Source: Euonymus europaeus (taxonomy: Eukaryota; Streptophyta; Magnoliopsida; Celastrales; Celastraceae). From it: 64,000 bases of DNA. How positions within the stretch are numbered: position 1 is the first letter of the stretch; each line of letters begins with the position of its first letter. Below the pieces are notes generated by a model. It searched no databases. It was not told the origin of the DNA and worked only from the letters and a program-made list of their open reading frames with translations. Shown here one piece after another: positions 10,101 through 21,374 of the stretch. Where the stretch lies: assembly GCA_963580455.1 (NCBI GenBank), contig OY756969.1:18944760-19008759 (forward strand), read 5' to 3'. The position numbers and the translations under genes are program-made.

Positions 10101-12033
10101 TCCAAATTCACCTCTAAATTCCATCTTTTTGCAATCATCTTTCACTTATTCAATAAGAAACCAATTGGGTAGTAATTTGTACTTGAAAACATATTAATTA
10201 AAGTTCTCAAAGACTAGAAATATAGGTGCAATTTTGCACCTAACAAAATCCCCCAAACTTAGTTCTTGCTTGTCCCCAAGCAAACATACAAAACATGGTG
10301 AGTGTGAAACTCGAATTTGGCTTAGAAAATCAGAGTAAAGGTTTTGGCAAAACCAGTTTCCTCTCATCAACGACATGTACCCTTGACATCTTCAAGCTCA
10401 CTTAACGTCAGAGATAGTGATCCAAAATTACCCTAGACACATGTCACTTCCTCACAACCTCACCATGGTTCGGTCATATGAAAAATGTGTTTCACTCAAG
10501 TGTTTAGTGGGTTGTGTTTTCACTCATATAAGTCCATACTAGATACCATAGGCTTGCATGTCTATCAAAACCTCCTTATACCAAAGAAATGTTTCACAGA
10601 TCAAAAGAACTACAAATGATTAGCCAAATTAGGCTAAATGAAATAGCAATAAAATCATAAGCGTTGGTCATAAGAGAATGTTCACAAAATAAGAGGACAA
10701 GTTTTGAGGATAGGAATATCATGCATCAAAAGAACAAGAAATTAAACCAACAGCCTACTTCCTACAGTAACTTTCAGGCTACCCCTTAAAATGCCACTCC
10801 AATCACATCAGCATTCTAACCACCCTACTCTAATATGCCCCATTCCAACAAAAGTACAGCCCTGTCATAGAAATCACTTCTACTATGTGCTCCTACTGGG
10901 TGACACCATTGCCACTGGTGCATCCTGGATAGGTTGCATATAGGCCGCAAAACTCTACTACATAGTTCTAATGGTGGTCTCTAGCTTCACCAAATGAAGT
11001 AGTATCGTATCTTGCATAGTCTCAATTTTCTCCATCTGAGATACCACCTGCTCCTACACACTTCTCTTCTGCTCCATCTCATACCCAAAGTCACAAATCC
11101 TCTCTTATAGAACCTCAAACTCTCTAGTATACTCTTTCTGCTCAAACTCCTCCACACTCTAGAGAGCACCTGCAAAAACCATTAGTTGCTCCCTATATAA
11201 TTGTGCTTCACATCTATCCCACCAAGCCCTAATTAAAGGGGCTCTCTTTTTCTTCATCAAATCTCCTGCTTCACCAAAGACTACCTGTCCATTCATCTTA
11301 CCCTCTCAAACTTTCACAATATGATCATACATTATCCCCCATACAAAAATTCATATGGCAAGTAATAGCATACTTTAAATATCAGGTTTTCGCATTAACA
11401 GTAGACCAATTAGTGATATGTATTATATTGTGGGTCTCAATACGTGCTAACAACCTATAGGGCTACATCAACTCAGCTTACACAATCACATTCTTACTAA
11501 ATATATCAGTACAGCACAATTGGCACAATTTCCTCCTGTTTTAAGCCCACTATCTCGACAAAACTTACCTTAAACTTCATTCTCAAACTCTAGCTTCCTA
11601 TTGATTACTCAGTCTTGCCTTAACACACATGACACTCCATAAAGGAAAAGGGCAGACATATTGGCTAGCAAAGAGCAAAATTTTCTAAGGCAAGTCTTAG
11701 AAAAAGGTAAGCATAAGGATGGTTAATAAGAAATTTCCAAAGAATAGTGGTTTGAAAAAATTTCATCTACAGTACCTTATCATCTCTGTTCCATAAAAAA
11801 TGGTATTTTACTTGACTGATTTAGTGCAAGTTCTAGCAGACGTAGTACTGGACTTATCGCACAAAATGGTGAAGGATCCTCACAAGTTTGTTCTAAGTGC
11901 TTCAATGAAAAGTTTTAAAGAAAAAGTTTCATGCTAATCACACCATAGAAAGTTACACTCTCAGCTTTCACATTCATGACAATCAAACACTGACATGCCA
12001 AAAGTTGATAACAAGAGCAAAATCCCTTCCGCC
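10101..12033 (-). mobile_element. Athila-like element A1, 3' part
   Basis: On the minus strand the text CTTGGGGACAAGCAAG then AAGTTTGGGGGA (about 10247-10280) is the purine-rich motif found downstream of pol in Athila-like elements. Element A2 has the equivalent ACATTGAGGACAATG...TTGGGGGTA at about 51210-51255. A decayed minus-strand frame near 10980-11180 is rich in Glu, Lys and Leu heptads and may be the old env-like or 3' ORF; stops prevent a firm call. This segment continues at 23705 once copia C2 and one ATACT copy are removed. The 3' LTR of A1 is missing. Confidence 0.6.
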
Positions 12034-12038
12034 ATACT

Positions 12039-13504
12039 TCTTGGAAAATACACACTAGTGAAAACGTTTTAAAAACAAGAAAGACACATAGGAGTAATCG
12101 ATATAAAAACAGCTTTCAAAAAATTCCTTGTTAATTATGGTGGACATGTGTAATCTATGACATATCTAATTGTTTGAAGATTACATACCTAGAGATCTCT
12201 CTGGATTGATCTCTAATAATCCGTATCGAATGATGGAGTCAGCCGGATTGATTCAAAGCTCAATCCCGCGGATCTTCCACCGTATACACCACTTCCAAAA
12301 CTTCGATTCAAGATCGTGGACTCCTTACACCAAAAACCTGAAGAACAGAAATCAGAACTGTGGAGAAAATTAGAGAGTCGAGTACAACTAGAATCTAAAC
12401 GTTAGGGAAAAAAACACACTAGTGTGTGTTTGTATAGACGTCGGCCAACCTAGGGTTTCTTAACTCTAGGTGGCCGGCCACACTCCTCTCCAATTAAGAA
12501 CACCAACCTCAGTTAAATTTCGTGATTCACTTAGGTTTGGGCTTACATGGGCTATAGTGGGGACCAACAAGGAAAAATAAAACATGGGCTTCCTACGGAT
12601 TTAATTATCAGCCCAAACTCATGACCATAATTAAAATCTATAAATTATAATATATTCCACTTAAATATTATAGTTGCACTCCCCGTTTTATCCAAAATTA
12701 AATTTGAGCCTTTTGTTATAATCGTTCATCAAAATCCTCACGTTAAGTTACAGATACCAGTCAATTAAATATGTCACTGAAATATAATATTTAATTGGCA
12801 TCTTTAAATATTCCTCAAGCTTACCGCTTAACTTATTTGAATGTGTCGGATTAATTAAAATCCACCTGTAGGGTTTGACACATTCTCAAAACCTATAAGC
12901 ATTCTCAAGAGAGTATCATCAATCCATAACTGGACTTGAATTTTATTAACAGATTATTTTTCATCGTACATTTCATGCAGTAACCCAATTCACTCAGTGA
13001 ATATTAGCCTGTACAAAAAGACCTCACCTTTTGGTAAATCAAAGTCCCACACATTAAATGCACAAGTACCAATAATCTTTAATAAATTAAGATTGCGAAC
13101 AATGTCATAACGTCAGTGTGAGTGTACAATTTTCCATTTAGTCAGACTAGAAAAATTGACTCACACGTAGTCCTGATCAATACACTCCAAGTGTACTAGT
13201 ATAGTAAGTACAAGTTGTACCTCTTTCTGTAACCAAGATAGGCATACTGAAATACTATACTACAGCCCTGCCAACAGTTTTTGCAATGTGATCGTTTGCT
13301 TATATTCAATAGGAACTTATGAATTGATCTTCTGTGTGTAAGCTAAACTCTACACACCAATTCATATACCATATAGAATAAAAGACGCTTATGCCAATAT
13401 GTCATTTTTCATATATAAAGTGTTAAAACATATTTTATACCAAATAAATAAACCGAGTTTGAATATTACATAAAATAATAGCCTTTAGCATATTATCCCT
13501 ATCA
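12039..13504 (-). repeat. C2 3' LTR
   Basis: On the plus strand it reads TCTTGGAAAATACAC at the left (normally TGTTGGAAAATAC, as at 19334) and TATTATCCCTATCA at the right. It matches the solo LTR at 2491-3849 along its length and the two pieces of the C2 5' LTR. The palindrome ACACACTAGTGTGT is present at 12414-12427. Length 1,466 bp. Confidence 0.92.
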
Positions 13505-13521
13505 ATCTTCCACTTCTTCTC
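13505..13521 (-). other. C2 polypurine tract
   Basis: On the minus strand GAGAAGAAGTGGAAGAT lies directly before the LTR start TGATAGGG. Such tracts prime plus-strand DNA synthesis in LTR retrotransposons. Confidence 0.7.
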
Positions 13522-13525
13522 AGGG

Positions 13526-14915
13526 TCACGATGGTACACATCTTATTTCTAGGCCCTCCAAGTGTCCTTCAAATGATTTTGTTGGTAAGCACTTGGTAAA
13601 TGGATCCGTCAAGTTATCTTTTGATGCTATCTTTGTCACTACGACATCACCTCTCCGTACGATCTCTCGTATCAAGTGATACTTGTGTTCTATATGTTTT
13701 CCTTTCGTATGATCTCTTGGTTCATTTGAATTTGCCACTGCTCAACTATTATAACCGTAAAGTGTAATAGGTAACTGAGCTGTAGGTACCACATGCAAAT
13801 CTATTAGATAGTTCCGAAGTCATACTGATTCTTTAGCTGCCTCGGAGGCCGCTACAAATTTAGCTTCCATAGTCGAATCAACAATGCAGGATTGCTTGAC
13901 ACTTCTCCAACTAATAGCTCCACCTCCTAATGTGAAAACATAGCCTGAAGTTGATTTCCTGGAATCTTTGTTTGACTGAAAATCTGAATCTGTATACCCG
14001 ATAGGTACAAGTTCATCAGCCCTGTAAACTAGCATAGAATCTCTCGTTCTCCTTAGATACTTGAGTATATGCTTTATAGCAATCTAATGTTTCGTTCCTG
14101 GGTTTGATTGATATCTGCTAACTAGACCAACCATATAACATATATCTAGTCTAGTACACATCATGGCATACACAATACTTCCCATTGCCGAGGAATATGG
14201 TAACTTGACTCATTCTTTTGATCTCATCAACATCCTTAGGACACTGATATCGAGACAAGGTGATTTCATGTCTGTAAGGAAGAAACCCTTTCTTGGAATC
14301 TTGCATGCCAAATCTTTCCAGGATGTTGTCAATGTAAAGTCCTTGAGACAAGCATAACATTCTTTGTTTCCAATTTCTTAGCAACTTGATCCCAAGAATG
14401 TGACTAGCTTCTCGTAAATCTTACATTTCAAATTGACAGTTCAACCAGACTTTAACTGAGTATAATATAGCTACATCATTTCCGATGAACAATATATCAT
14501 CTACATAAAGTACTAAGAATACCACTACACGTCCATTGCTCCTTCGATAGACACTAGATTTATCAGGACATTTCTCAAATCCATAAGATCTTATGGCCTG
14601 ATCAAATATTATATTCCAAGACCTAGATACCTGCTAAAGTCCATAAATGGACCTCTTAAGCTTGCACAAAAAGTGTTTTTAGTCTTTGTATATAAATCCG
14701 TCTGGTTGCACCACATAGATGCTTTCGTCATGACTTCCATTTAGGAAAGCTGTCTTGACATCCATTTTCCATATTTCATAATCGTAATATGCTGCAATGG
14801 ATAAGAGTATCTGAATAGACTTAAGCATTGCTATTGGAGAAAAAGTTTCATCATTATCGATCCCTTCCTTTTGAATATAACCTTTTGCTACAAGCCTTGC
14901 TTTGAAGGTTTCCAC
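13526..14915 (-). pseudogene. C2 reverse transcriptase and RNase H remnant
   Basis: Minus-strand frames in order: 14679-14915 begins ETFKARLVAKGY and holds MDVKTAFLNG (RT fingers/palm). The YVDDI catalytic box reads cleanly at about 14493-14507. 14151-14384 covers the RT end (LSQGLYIDNILERFGM). 13820-14035 has GYTDSDF and STSGYVF (RNase H), and 13526-13738 has HIEHKYHLIREIV and LTDPFTK (copia RNase H C-terminus). At least four breaks separate these frames. The enzyme would copy element RNA into DNA; the catalytic box survives but the protein cannot be made in one piece. Confidence 0.88.
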
Positions 14916-15719
14916 CTTTCCGTCTACTCCTCTCTTCCTCTTGTAGATCCGTTTGCAACCTATGGGTTTTACTCCATTTGGTGGTTCTACAAGTTCCCAT
15001 GATTAGAGTACATGGACTCCATCTCATATTTCATAGCTTTCTTCCAAGATTCTGCATCTTTATCTTGGAGTGCTTCATTGTAGTTATCATTGTAGTTACT
15101 GGGATCAGTATCTTGTTCGGTTGGGATCATTTCATACACTTTACCCAACATAACATACCGACTAGGTAATCTAGTTACCCTCCCTACATGTCCATTTGAA
15201 GTATTTTGGTGTGATGATTATGTTCTATTTGTATCAGGCTCTTCATGCTGATCTGGTTGATTTCCCAGCATGTCATGATCATCCCTTTGAACAGAATCAC
15301 TTTGAGATCCTATAATCCTCCCACTTTCATGTGGCACTGGATTGTTATCTTGAACTGGTGAGTCTTGAGGTATTTATTTTCCTTGTGTTTCTCCTCTTAT
15401 TTCTTCAAGAACAACTTTACTTTCGGGTTTGTGGTTCACCATATAGTCTTCTTCTAAAAATCATGCATTGGTGCTAACAATGACCTTTTGATCCTTAGGA
15501 CTACAAAATAAACCACCTTCGGTACCTCGAGGGTATCCTATGAAAAAACATACTTCTGTCCTAGATTCCAACTTTCCTGCATTCCCTACCAGCACATGGG
15601 CCAGATTACCTTATATCTGAATATGGGCCAAACTGGGCTTTTGCCCTGTCCATAATTCCATAGGAGTAGTTGGTACTGATTTAGAAGGAACTAAGTTCAG
15701 AATATACGTAGTTTTTTCT
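14916..15719 (-). pseudogene. C2 linker between integrase and RT
   Basis: Degraded copia pol linker. Minus-strand translation still shows basic, proline- and serine-rich stretches typical of this poorly conserved part, with several stops. No motif is assignable; the plus-strand frame at 14978-15169 is a shadow. Confidence 0.5.
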
Positions 15720-16316
15720 AAAGCATATCCCCAGAAAAAATTAGGCAGCTCTGAAAAACTTATCATTGATCTCACCATTTTGTTGTGGTGTGTTTGGTGC
15801 CTTAAAATGGGAAGATATCCCTTCTACATTCAATTATTCCATAAACTCTTCCGAGAGGTATTCACCACCACTATCGGATCATAGTGTCTTGATACTTTTT
15901 CCTAAACGTTTCTCCGTAACTGCCTTATAACTTTTAAACATCTCAAAAGTTTCAGACTTACGGTGCATTAGGTGAATGTATCCATACCTTGAGTAGTCAT
16001 CTATAAAAGTGATGAAATACTCATAATCTTGTCTCGCTCGGATAGTCATTGGACCACACACATCTGAATGTACCAACTCCAAACATTGTTTGGCTCTATG
16101 CCCCTTGGCCAAAAATGGCCTCTTGGTCATTTTACCCTCCAAACATGATTCATAAACTGAAAGTTCCTCAACTTCTAATGAACTCAAAGCTCCATCTCGT
16201 ACCAGTCTAGAAATCAAGTTTAAATTAATATGACCTAAGTGTAAATGCCAAAGATAGCTTTGATTCGGTTTCGAAGGTACTTTTCTCTTAGATGGTAAAA
16301 TTGTTGAGTTATTCAA
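15720..16316 (-). pseudogene. C2 integrase remnant
   Basis: The 145-residue frame 15879-16316 begins in the GAG-pre-integrase region (WHLHLGHINLNLISRLV, a zinc-site HxxxH) and continues into the integrase core with HSDVCGPM (first catalytic Asp) and FIDDYSRYGYIHLM. The frame stops at KTL just before SDSGGEY (second Asp, readable near 15860-15880), and NTPQQNGE (near 15780) marks the third acidic residue. All three catalytic positions remain visible but lie in an interrupted frame. The protein would insert element cDNA into the nuclear genome. Confidence 0.85.
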
Positions 16317-16631
16317 TTCATTATATTTAGTAGAACTTGGACTTATAATATAAAGATTATCTAGTAAAGTACCAGAACAGATAAAACATTTATTGTTCCT
16401 GATAACAACTAAGTTATCAAAATTAAAACAATATCAATTCTTAGCCAAAGAAGTAACTGAAATTAAATTTCGTCTCGTAGTTGATACGTAAAGACAATCG
16501 TTCAAAATTAAAGTCCTATCACCACTAAAACTCAAATAAAAAATGCCTACAGCTATTACTTCTAGTCTTGTCGCATCTCCCAAAAGAATGTGACGCTCCG
16601 CATCATTTGGTTGTCTGGTTTTATGGAACCC
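16317..16631 (-). pseudogene. C2 region between gag-protease and integrase
   Basis: This is the AT-rich part of the polyprotein following the protease active site. Minus-strand translation has several stops and no diagnostic motif. It is assigned only by its position between two recognised domains. Confidence 0.45.
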
Positions 16632-17530
16632 CTACAACGAATTGGAAACATGATTAGTGGCTCCCATGTCTATACACCAGGTTCCGATAGACACAAATGC
16701 TAATTGTGTTTCAATAACAAATGATAAGAGGTTACCTTGTTTATTATTTCTTAGCCAAGTTTGACACTGTTTCTTCCAATGTCCCTTTTGACCACAGTGA
16801 AAACACTTCCCTTTCGGCCTTTTCACTCCGCCTTGAATACCCTTTGAGTCAACTGATTTTTCCTTCTTCTTCTGAGTCTTTTTATTCTTCTTACCTTTCG
16901 GTTTAGAAGAAGAGCCTTTCTCAATAAGATTGACCTTAGTTTGCTTAGGTCGTAATGCCTCTGCTCCTTTGAGCTCATTGAGAAGTTTCACCAACATATA
17001 AACCCTCTTGTTCATGTTACAGTTCAATCGGAAATTCTCATAGCTTTCTGGAAGAGACTGAAGGATGATATCGTCCTCGCTTTCACAATCAATATGAGCA
17101 CCAAGAACCTCGTGCTCATCCAAAAAAGTCATCATCTTAAGAACGTGCTCCCTTACATTGGTTCCTTTAGACATCTGGGTGTTCAAGAGTGCTTTCATTG
17201 CAGTCTGCCTTGTAGCTTTGTCTTGATCACCAAACATCTCTTTCAGGCTATAGATGATGTCATAGGCACTTGCCATAGTCTCGTGTTGCTTTTGCAACAC
17301 ATCTGACATTGATGCTAACATGTAGCATCGTGCCATCACATCAGCCGTTTTCCACTTCTTATGAGCAGTAATTTGTTCATCAGTGGCACCCTCCGCAGGC
17401 AATTCAGGAAAAAGTTCAATCAACACATATTTGTACTCTTCAGCAGTAAGCACAATATCCAAATTCCTTTTTCAGTTGACATAGTTTGTTCCATCCAACT
17501 TATGGTCTTTTAGAATGACAGATAGAGGAT
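16632..17530 (-). pseudogene. C2 gag and start of protease
   Basis: The 276-residue frame (16632-17462) is a copia Gag (UBN2-type) with a basic Lys-rich tract at about residues 187-203, a CCHC knuckle C220-F-H-C223-x4-H228-x4-C233, and the protease active site near 264-272 reading CIDMGATNHV. The usual form is D-S/T-G-A, so the residue after Asp is changed to Met. A TGA separates it from the N-terminal stretch ending HKLDGTNYVN (17463-17530), where families usually have Trp, so the original start lies upstream near 17520-17530. The frame stops soon after the protease motif. Gag would form the particle; the protease would cut the polyprotein. Confidence 0.85.
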
Positions 17531-18588
17531 TGAAAGATATTTTAAATATGAAAATTGACATATAAAGATAATTAATTATAAGGCATATTTGATTCGAATT
17601 ATTTATAAATTGCACCCATAAACAATTACGAAAATAATTCATTGATAATAAAAACACTTTAGTATGAAATTTTCTATCTCGATGGGAGAATAAATTTCAT
17701 ACAATTTACTTTACATTAAATTTTCTTATCTAGACAAATGCCATGTCAAATAAAATTTAATTAGTCTTTTCTTTGGTCCTATAAACAATGGCATTGATTT
17801 CGATGGGAAATTTTTCCATAATTTATAGCTAAGTGTATAACCATCACGCGATCACAATCTCACAAGTTTCATAAAAAATGATTCCGATGAGGAAACAATT
17901 TTATGATAAATTGCTACTTATTGTGACTATCAAGAAAATTAATAATCTGAGATATTTATAATTAAAAAATTTTGATATGGAGGAAGGTTGAGCAAACACA
18001 TATTTTTAATTACATCTCTATTAAATTTCTTACCAATAATTCAAACTTCAAAAAGATTCCCATGATTTCAAAATTACTGGAATAGAGATATCTTACAAAT
18101 GTTTTGACCGGAATTTATATATTTTAGTATCACCGTCCAAAACTATTATTTTCTCCAAGTAGTCAAAACCGTTATCACAACATATCTTGGTTATTCAATT
18201 TAGTGATTTAACAAATCTAGCAACCAGATCATTCCTAGATTAGAGGGGGCTTTCCATAAGAATGACGCACAATTAAATAACCTCAATCTATGACAGAACT
18301 TTCTAGACATTGCATTGTTTTTATCACAAAAAGAGTTCCCAAATGCATGGGTCGGAATTACATGGTTTGGATATGAAAATAACCTCAAGGTTTAAAACAG
18401 ATTTTCCAAAATAATATCATAGTCACATTTAATATCTCATCTTTCCAATTTTAATTTCACATATTTTTATTTTGAACCACTTATGGAGACCATATGTTAT
18501 TTATAACCTTCTCCCACTTAATATTTTAATCTAGGGTGTTTAGTATTTTATTTTTCATATTTGATAACATCCATGCATAAATGGGAAT

Positions 18589-18735
18589 CCTAATCTAACA
18601 TGGCAACCAATTAGATAATATCCTAATCATTTATAAACCCTAATCTAACAAGGCAACCAATTAAATAACATCCTAATCAATTAGAAATCCTAATCTAGCA
18701 TGACATTCAATCACAATCATAAATGTAATTAAATA
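18589..18735. repeat. 50-bp tandem repeat in C2 leader
   Basis: CCTAATCTAACATGGCAACC starts at 18589, and near-copies start at 18639 and 18689, an exact 50-bp step; the third copy is partial. Confidence 0.75.
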
Positions 18736-18796
18736 AGAATACTAATTAAAATAGGAAACCATTAATCAATAGAACTCTAGCTATCATGGTCTTTCA

Positions 18797-19066
18797 TCAA
18801 GCTTCGAACTCTTCTTCAATTAGGAATCCCAATTGCATTAGGAAATAGCCCAAAAAATTTGCATTGCCGAAAAAAACACTGCTAGCAACTTCCGGCATAT
18901 TCTGCCACTGCAACAGCTGCTGGCTGTTGCCATTACTGGCAGCGGTTCCTGGCAGGGCAGTGCTACTGCTGCTAGCGTAGGCAGCACTTGCTGGCAGCGC
19001 AGTGCTGTCACTGGTATTTTTCTGCAGAATTTCTGCACTCCGATTTTGCTTTTCTTCCTTCTTCAC
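18797..19066 (-). CDS. Small open frame in C2 leader, function unknown
   Basis: An 89-residue minus-strand frame. Residues 20-50 are rich in Ala, Ser and Thr (ALPASAAYASSSSTALPG), coded by the GC-rich block with repeated CTGGCAG and AGTGCT words; the tail is hydrophobic then acidic. I recognise no family. It lies upstream of gag in the element's own transcript. It could be a small leader ORF, or simply an artefact of a repeated GC-rich sequence read in an open frame. Two overlapping frames here are both open, which argues for compositional bias over selection on a protein. Confidence 0.2.
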   Translation of the reverse strand: MKKEEKQNRSAEILQKNTSDSTALPASAAYASSSSTALPGTAASNGNSQQLLQWQNMPEVASSVFFGNANFLGYFLMQLGFLIEEEFEA

Positions 19067-19315
19067 CTGTTTTTACAAAAAATCCTATCCTCCTTCAAAC
19101 CGAAGTTCACAATCTAAATTCTTTGATTTACATGAATTCCTACTCCTTAATTCGGAGTGAACAATTCTAAAGCCAAATCATAAAGTAGACCATGATAGCT
19201 CGAATTTCAATATGCAAAAACAAATTAGCCACAACACATAAATAATCATAAATCATACAAAAACCATAATTAACAAATTTTTGGGTTTTGTTTTAAAATG
19301 GATTACAGATCTATG

Positions 19316-19331
19316 ACCGGCTTCGATACCA
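19316..19331 (-). other. C2 primer-binding site
   Basis: On the minus strand TGGTATCGAAGCCGGT lies two bases inside the 5' LTR end. It resembles the initiator-methionine tRNA type (TGGTATCAGAGC) usual in plant copia elements, with small changes. Confidence 0.7.
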
Positions 19332-19333
19332 AT

Positions 19334-19740
19334 TGTTGGAAAATACGCACAAGCGGAAACATTTTAAAAACAAGAAACGCACATAGGAGTAATCGATAGA
19401 AAAACAGCTTTCAAAAAATTCCTTGTTAATTATGATGGACATGTATAATCTATGACATATCTAATTGTTTGAAGATTACGTACCTAGAGATCTCTCTAGA
19501 TTGATCTCTAAAAATTTGTATTGAATGATGGAGTAAGCCGGATTGATTGAAAGATCAATCCCGCGGATCTTCCACCATAAGTACGAATTCCTAAACTTGG
19601 ATTCAAGAGCGTGGACTCCTTACACCAAGAACCTAAAGAACAAAAATCAGAACCGTGGAGAAAATTAGAGAGTCGAGACCAACTAGAGTCTCAACGTTAG
19701 GAAAACAAAACACACTAGTGTGCCTTTATGTAGAAGGTTG
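19334..19740 (-). repeat. C2 5' LTR, inner part
   Basis: Plus-strand start TGTTGGAAAATACGC; it aligns with 12039-~12445 of the 3' LTR, including CACACTAGTGTG at 19711-19722, then loses similarity near 19740 where gypsy pol sequence begins. Confidence 0.88.
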
Positions 19741-19751
19741 CTAGCTTATTC

Positions 19752-21374
19752 ATGCATGAGTGGGAAATTGTGGAGACAATCAATGAGTTTGGATTGGAGT
19801 TGAAGAGTCAAGAGGAAAAGGTGCATTTGTGTTCTATGACTTCGAGACCTATGATGGTTCAGAAAGTCATAGATGCACAGAATGGAGATCATACATTTGA
19901 TGTGGTTGATGAAAGTCTTGGATGGGTTCGAGGGAATGATGGTGGAGTACGATATGCGGGAAGACTAGTAGTTCCCGATGATGATGAGTTGAGGCAAGAG
20001 ATTCTGAAGGAGGCACACCATTCGTGGTTTGCCATGCATCTTGGGGGTACGAAGATGTACCGAGACTTGAAGCAGAGTTTCTGGTGGAAGGGTATGAAGG
20101 CCGATGTTGCTAGATTTGTGACGAAGTGTCTTACTTGTCAACAAGTGAAGGCAGAACATCAGAGACCAGCTGGATTGTTGCAACCGTTACCAGTGGGGGA
20201 ATGGAAGTGGGAGAAGATCACAATGGACTTTGTGACGGCATTGCCAATGACTCAGAGGAGGCATGATGCGGTTTGGGTGATAGTGGACAAATTGACTAAG
20301 TCTGCACACTTCTTACCCATGAACAAGACGGATTCATTGGAGACCTTGAGTACTATGTATGTCAAGGAGATTGTGAGACTTCACGGAATTCCATTATCTA
20401 TTGTGTCGGACCGAGACCCGAGGTTCACAGGTAGATTCTGGAGTAGTTTACAGGAGGCATTGGGAACGAAGTTGAATTTCTCTACAGCTTATCATCCTCA
20501 GAGTGATGGACAGAGTGAGAGAACCATACAGGTTTTGGAGGATATGCTACGAGCATGTGTAGTTGATTTTGGAGGAAGTTGGGATCGGTACTTACATTTG
20601 GCGGAGTTTGTGTATAACAACTCTTTCCAAAGTAGTATCGGGATGGCACCTTACGAGGCGCTCTACGGGAGGCCTTGTAGGTCGCCTTTGTGTTGGGCAG
20701 AGGTTGGTGAGAAAGTTGTGTCAGGACCGGAGATGGTCAAAGAAGCACGAGAGAGAGTTGATGAGATACGGAAGCGGTTGATCACCGCACAAAGCCGACA
20801 GAAGTCTTATGCTGACCGGAGGAGGAGACCTTTGGAGTTCGCTGTAGGCGATAAGATTTTCTTGAAGGTTAGTCCGAGACGAGGAATTCAGAGATATAGC
20901 AGGCATGGTAAGTTGGCACCGAGGTTTGTGGGGCCATTTGAGATTTTGGAGACAGTTGGACCGGTGGCGTACCGTTTGGCACTTCCACCGAAGCTTGAGA
21001 AGGTTCACAATGTATTCCATGTATCTATGCTTCGGAAATATGAGCCGGATCCGTCGCATGTGATAGATTGGACCACGTTGGAAGTTGAGGAAGATGGGAG
21101 CTACACTCTTCAACCGGTGAAGATTCTAGATCGACAGAACAAGGTCACGAGGTCGAGTGTGATACCATTAGTAAAGGTGATGTGGATGTATCATGGAGTT
21201 GAAGAAGCAACTTGGGAGTTGGAATTCAAAATGAAGGAAAAGTATCCAGAGTTGTTTGATGATTCAGGTATGTCTGTAGTTAAATTTCGAGACGAAATTT
21301 CTTTAAGGGGGGAAGGATGTGAAACCCTGACCCAAAAAGATTTAAGTTTGAGTCGAATCTCGGATGATCCGTGA
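19752..21374 (+). CDS. Chromovirus integrase with chromodomain (5'-truncated pol)
   Basis: An uninterrupted 540-residue frame. An HHCC zinc site (H89/H90, H96, C126, C129) is followed by an integrase core with D159 (TMDF), D220 (SDRDPRF) and E256 (GQSER), with 35 residues between the last two as expected of a D,D35E enzyme. A GPY/F-like module (FVGPFEIL, about 392-399) and a C-terminal chromodomain (about 452-503, ending ATWELEFKMKEKYPELF) follow. The enzyme inserts element DNA; the chromodomain is thought to steer chromovirus integration to chromatin marks. The Met at 19752 is not the original start, since RT and RNase H are missing upstream. The frame runs through the polypurine tract and 57 bases into the LTR. 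All catalytic residues are present. Confidence 0.9.
   Translation: MHEWEIVETINEFGLELKSQEEKVHLCSMTSRPMMVQKVIDAQNGDHTFDVVDESLGWVRGNDGGVRYAGRLVVPDDDELRQEILKEAHHSWFAMHLGGTKMYRDLKQSFWWKGMKADVARFVTKCLTCQQVKAEHQRPAGLLQPLPVGEWKWEKITMDFVTALPMTQRRHDAVWVIVDKLTKSAHFLPMNKTDSLETLSTMYVKEIVRLHGIPLSIVSDRDPRFTGRFWSSLQEALGTKLNFSTAYHPQSDGQSERTIQVLEDMLRACVVDFGGSWDRYLHLAEFVYNNSFQSSIGMAPYEALYGRPCRSPLCWAEVGEKVVSGPEMVKEARERVDEIRKRLITAQSRQKSYADRRRRPLEFAVGDKIFLKVSPRRGIQRYSRHGKLAPRFVGPFEILETVGPVAYRLALPPKLEKVHNVFHVSMLRKYEPDPSHVIDWTTLEVEEDGSYTLQPVKILDRQNKVTRSSVIPLVKVMWMYHGVEEATWELEFKMKEKYPELFDDSGMSVVKFRDEISLRGEGCETLTQKDLSLSRISDDP
21302..21317 (+). other. G1 polypurine tract
   Basis: TTTAAGGGGGGAAGGA ends exactly where the LTR starts (TGTGAAACCC). 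It lies within the pol reading frame. Confidence 0.9.

Larger units (their letters stand above)
17531..19315 (-). other. C2 untranslated leader, unusually long
   Basis: About 1.8 kb between gag and the primer-binding site, mostly A/T-rich, with a 50-bp tandem repeat (18589-18735) and a GC-rich block (18860-19030). No conserved retrotransposon domain is seen. Copia leaders are usually shorter, so part of this may be captured or inserted DNA. Confidence 0.6.

Noticed and set aside
10102..10240. A1 3' LTR start directly after the purine motif at about 10250
   Set aside because: In A2 the same motif lies about 1 kb before the LTR, and the bases here do not match the A1 5' LTR; I treat it as 3' noncoding sequence.
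19316..19331. tRNA genes at the primer-binding sites (also 32426, 35153, 61345)
   Set aside because: Only the 3'-terminal complement of a tRNA is present at each; no cloverleaf could be found.
20721..21113. 130-residue minus-strand frame
   Set aside because: Antisense shadow of the chromovirus integrase, which has all family motifs on the plus strand.
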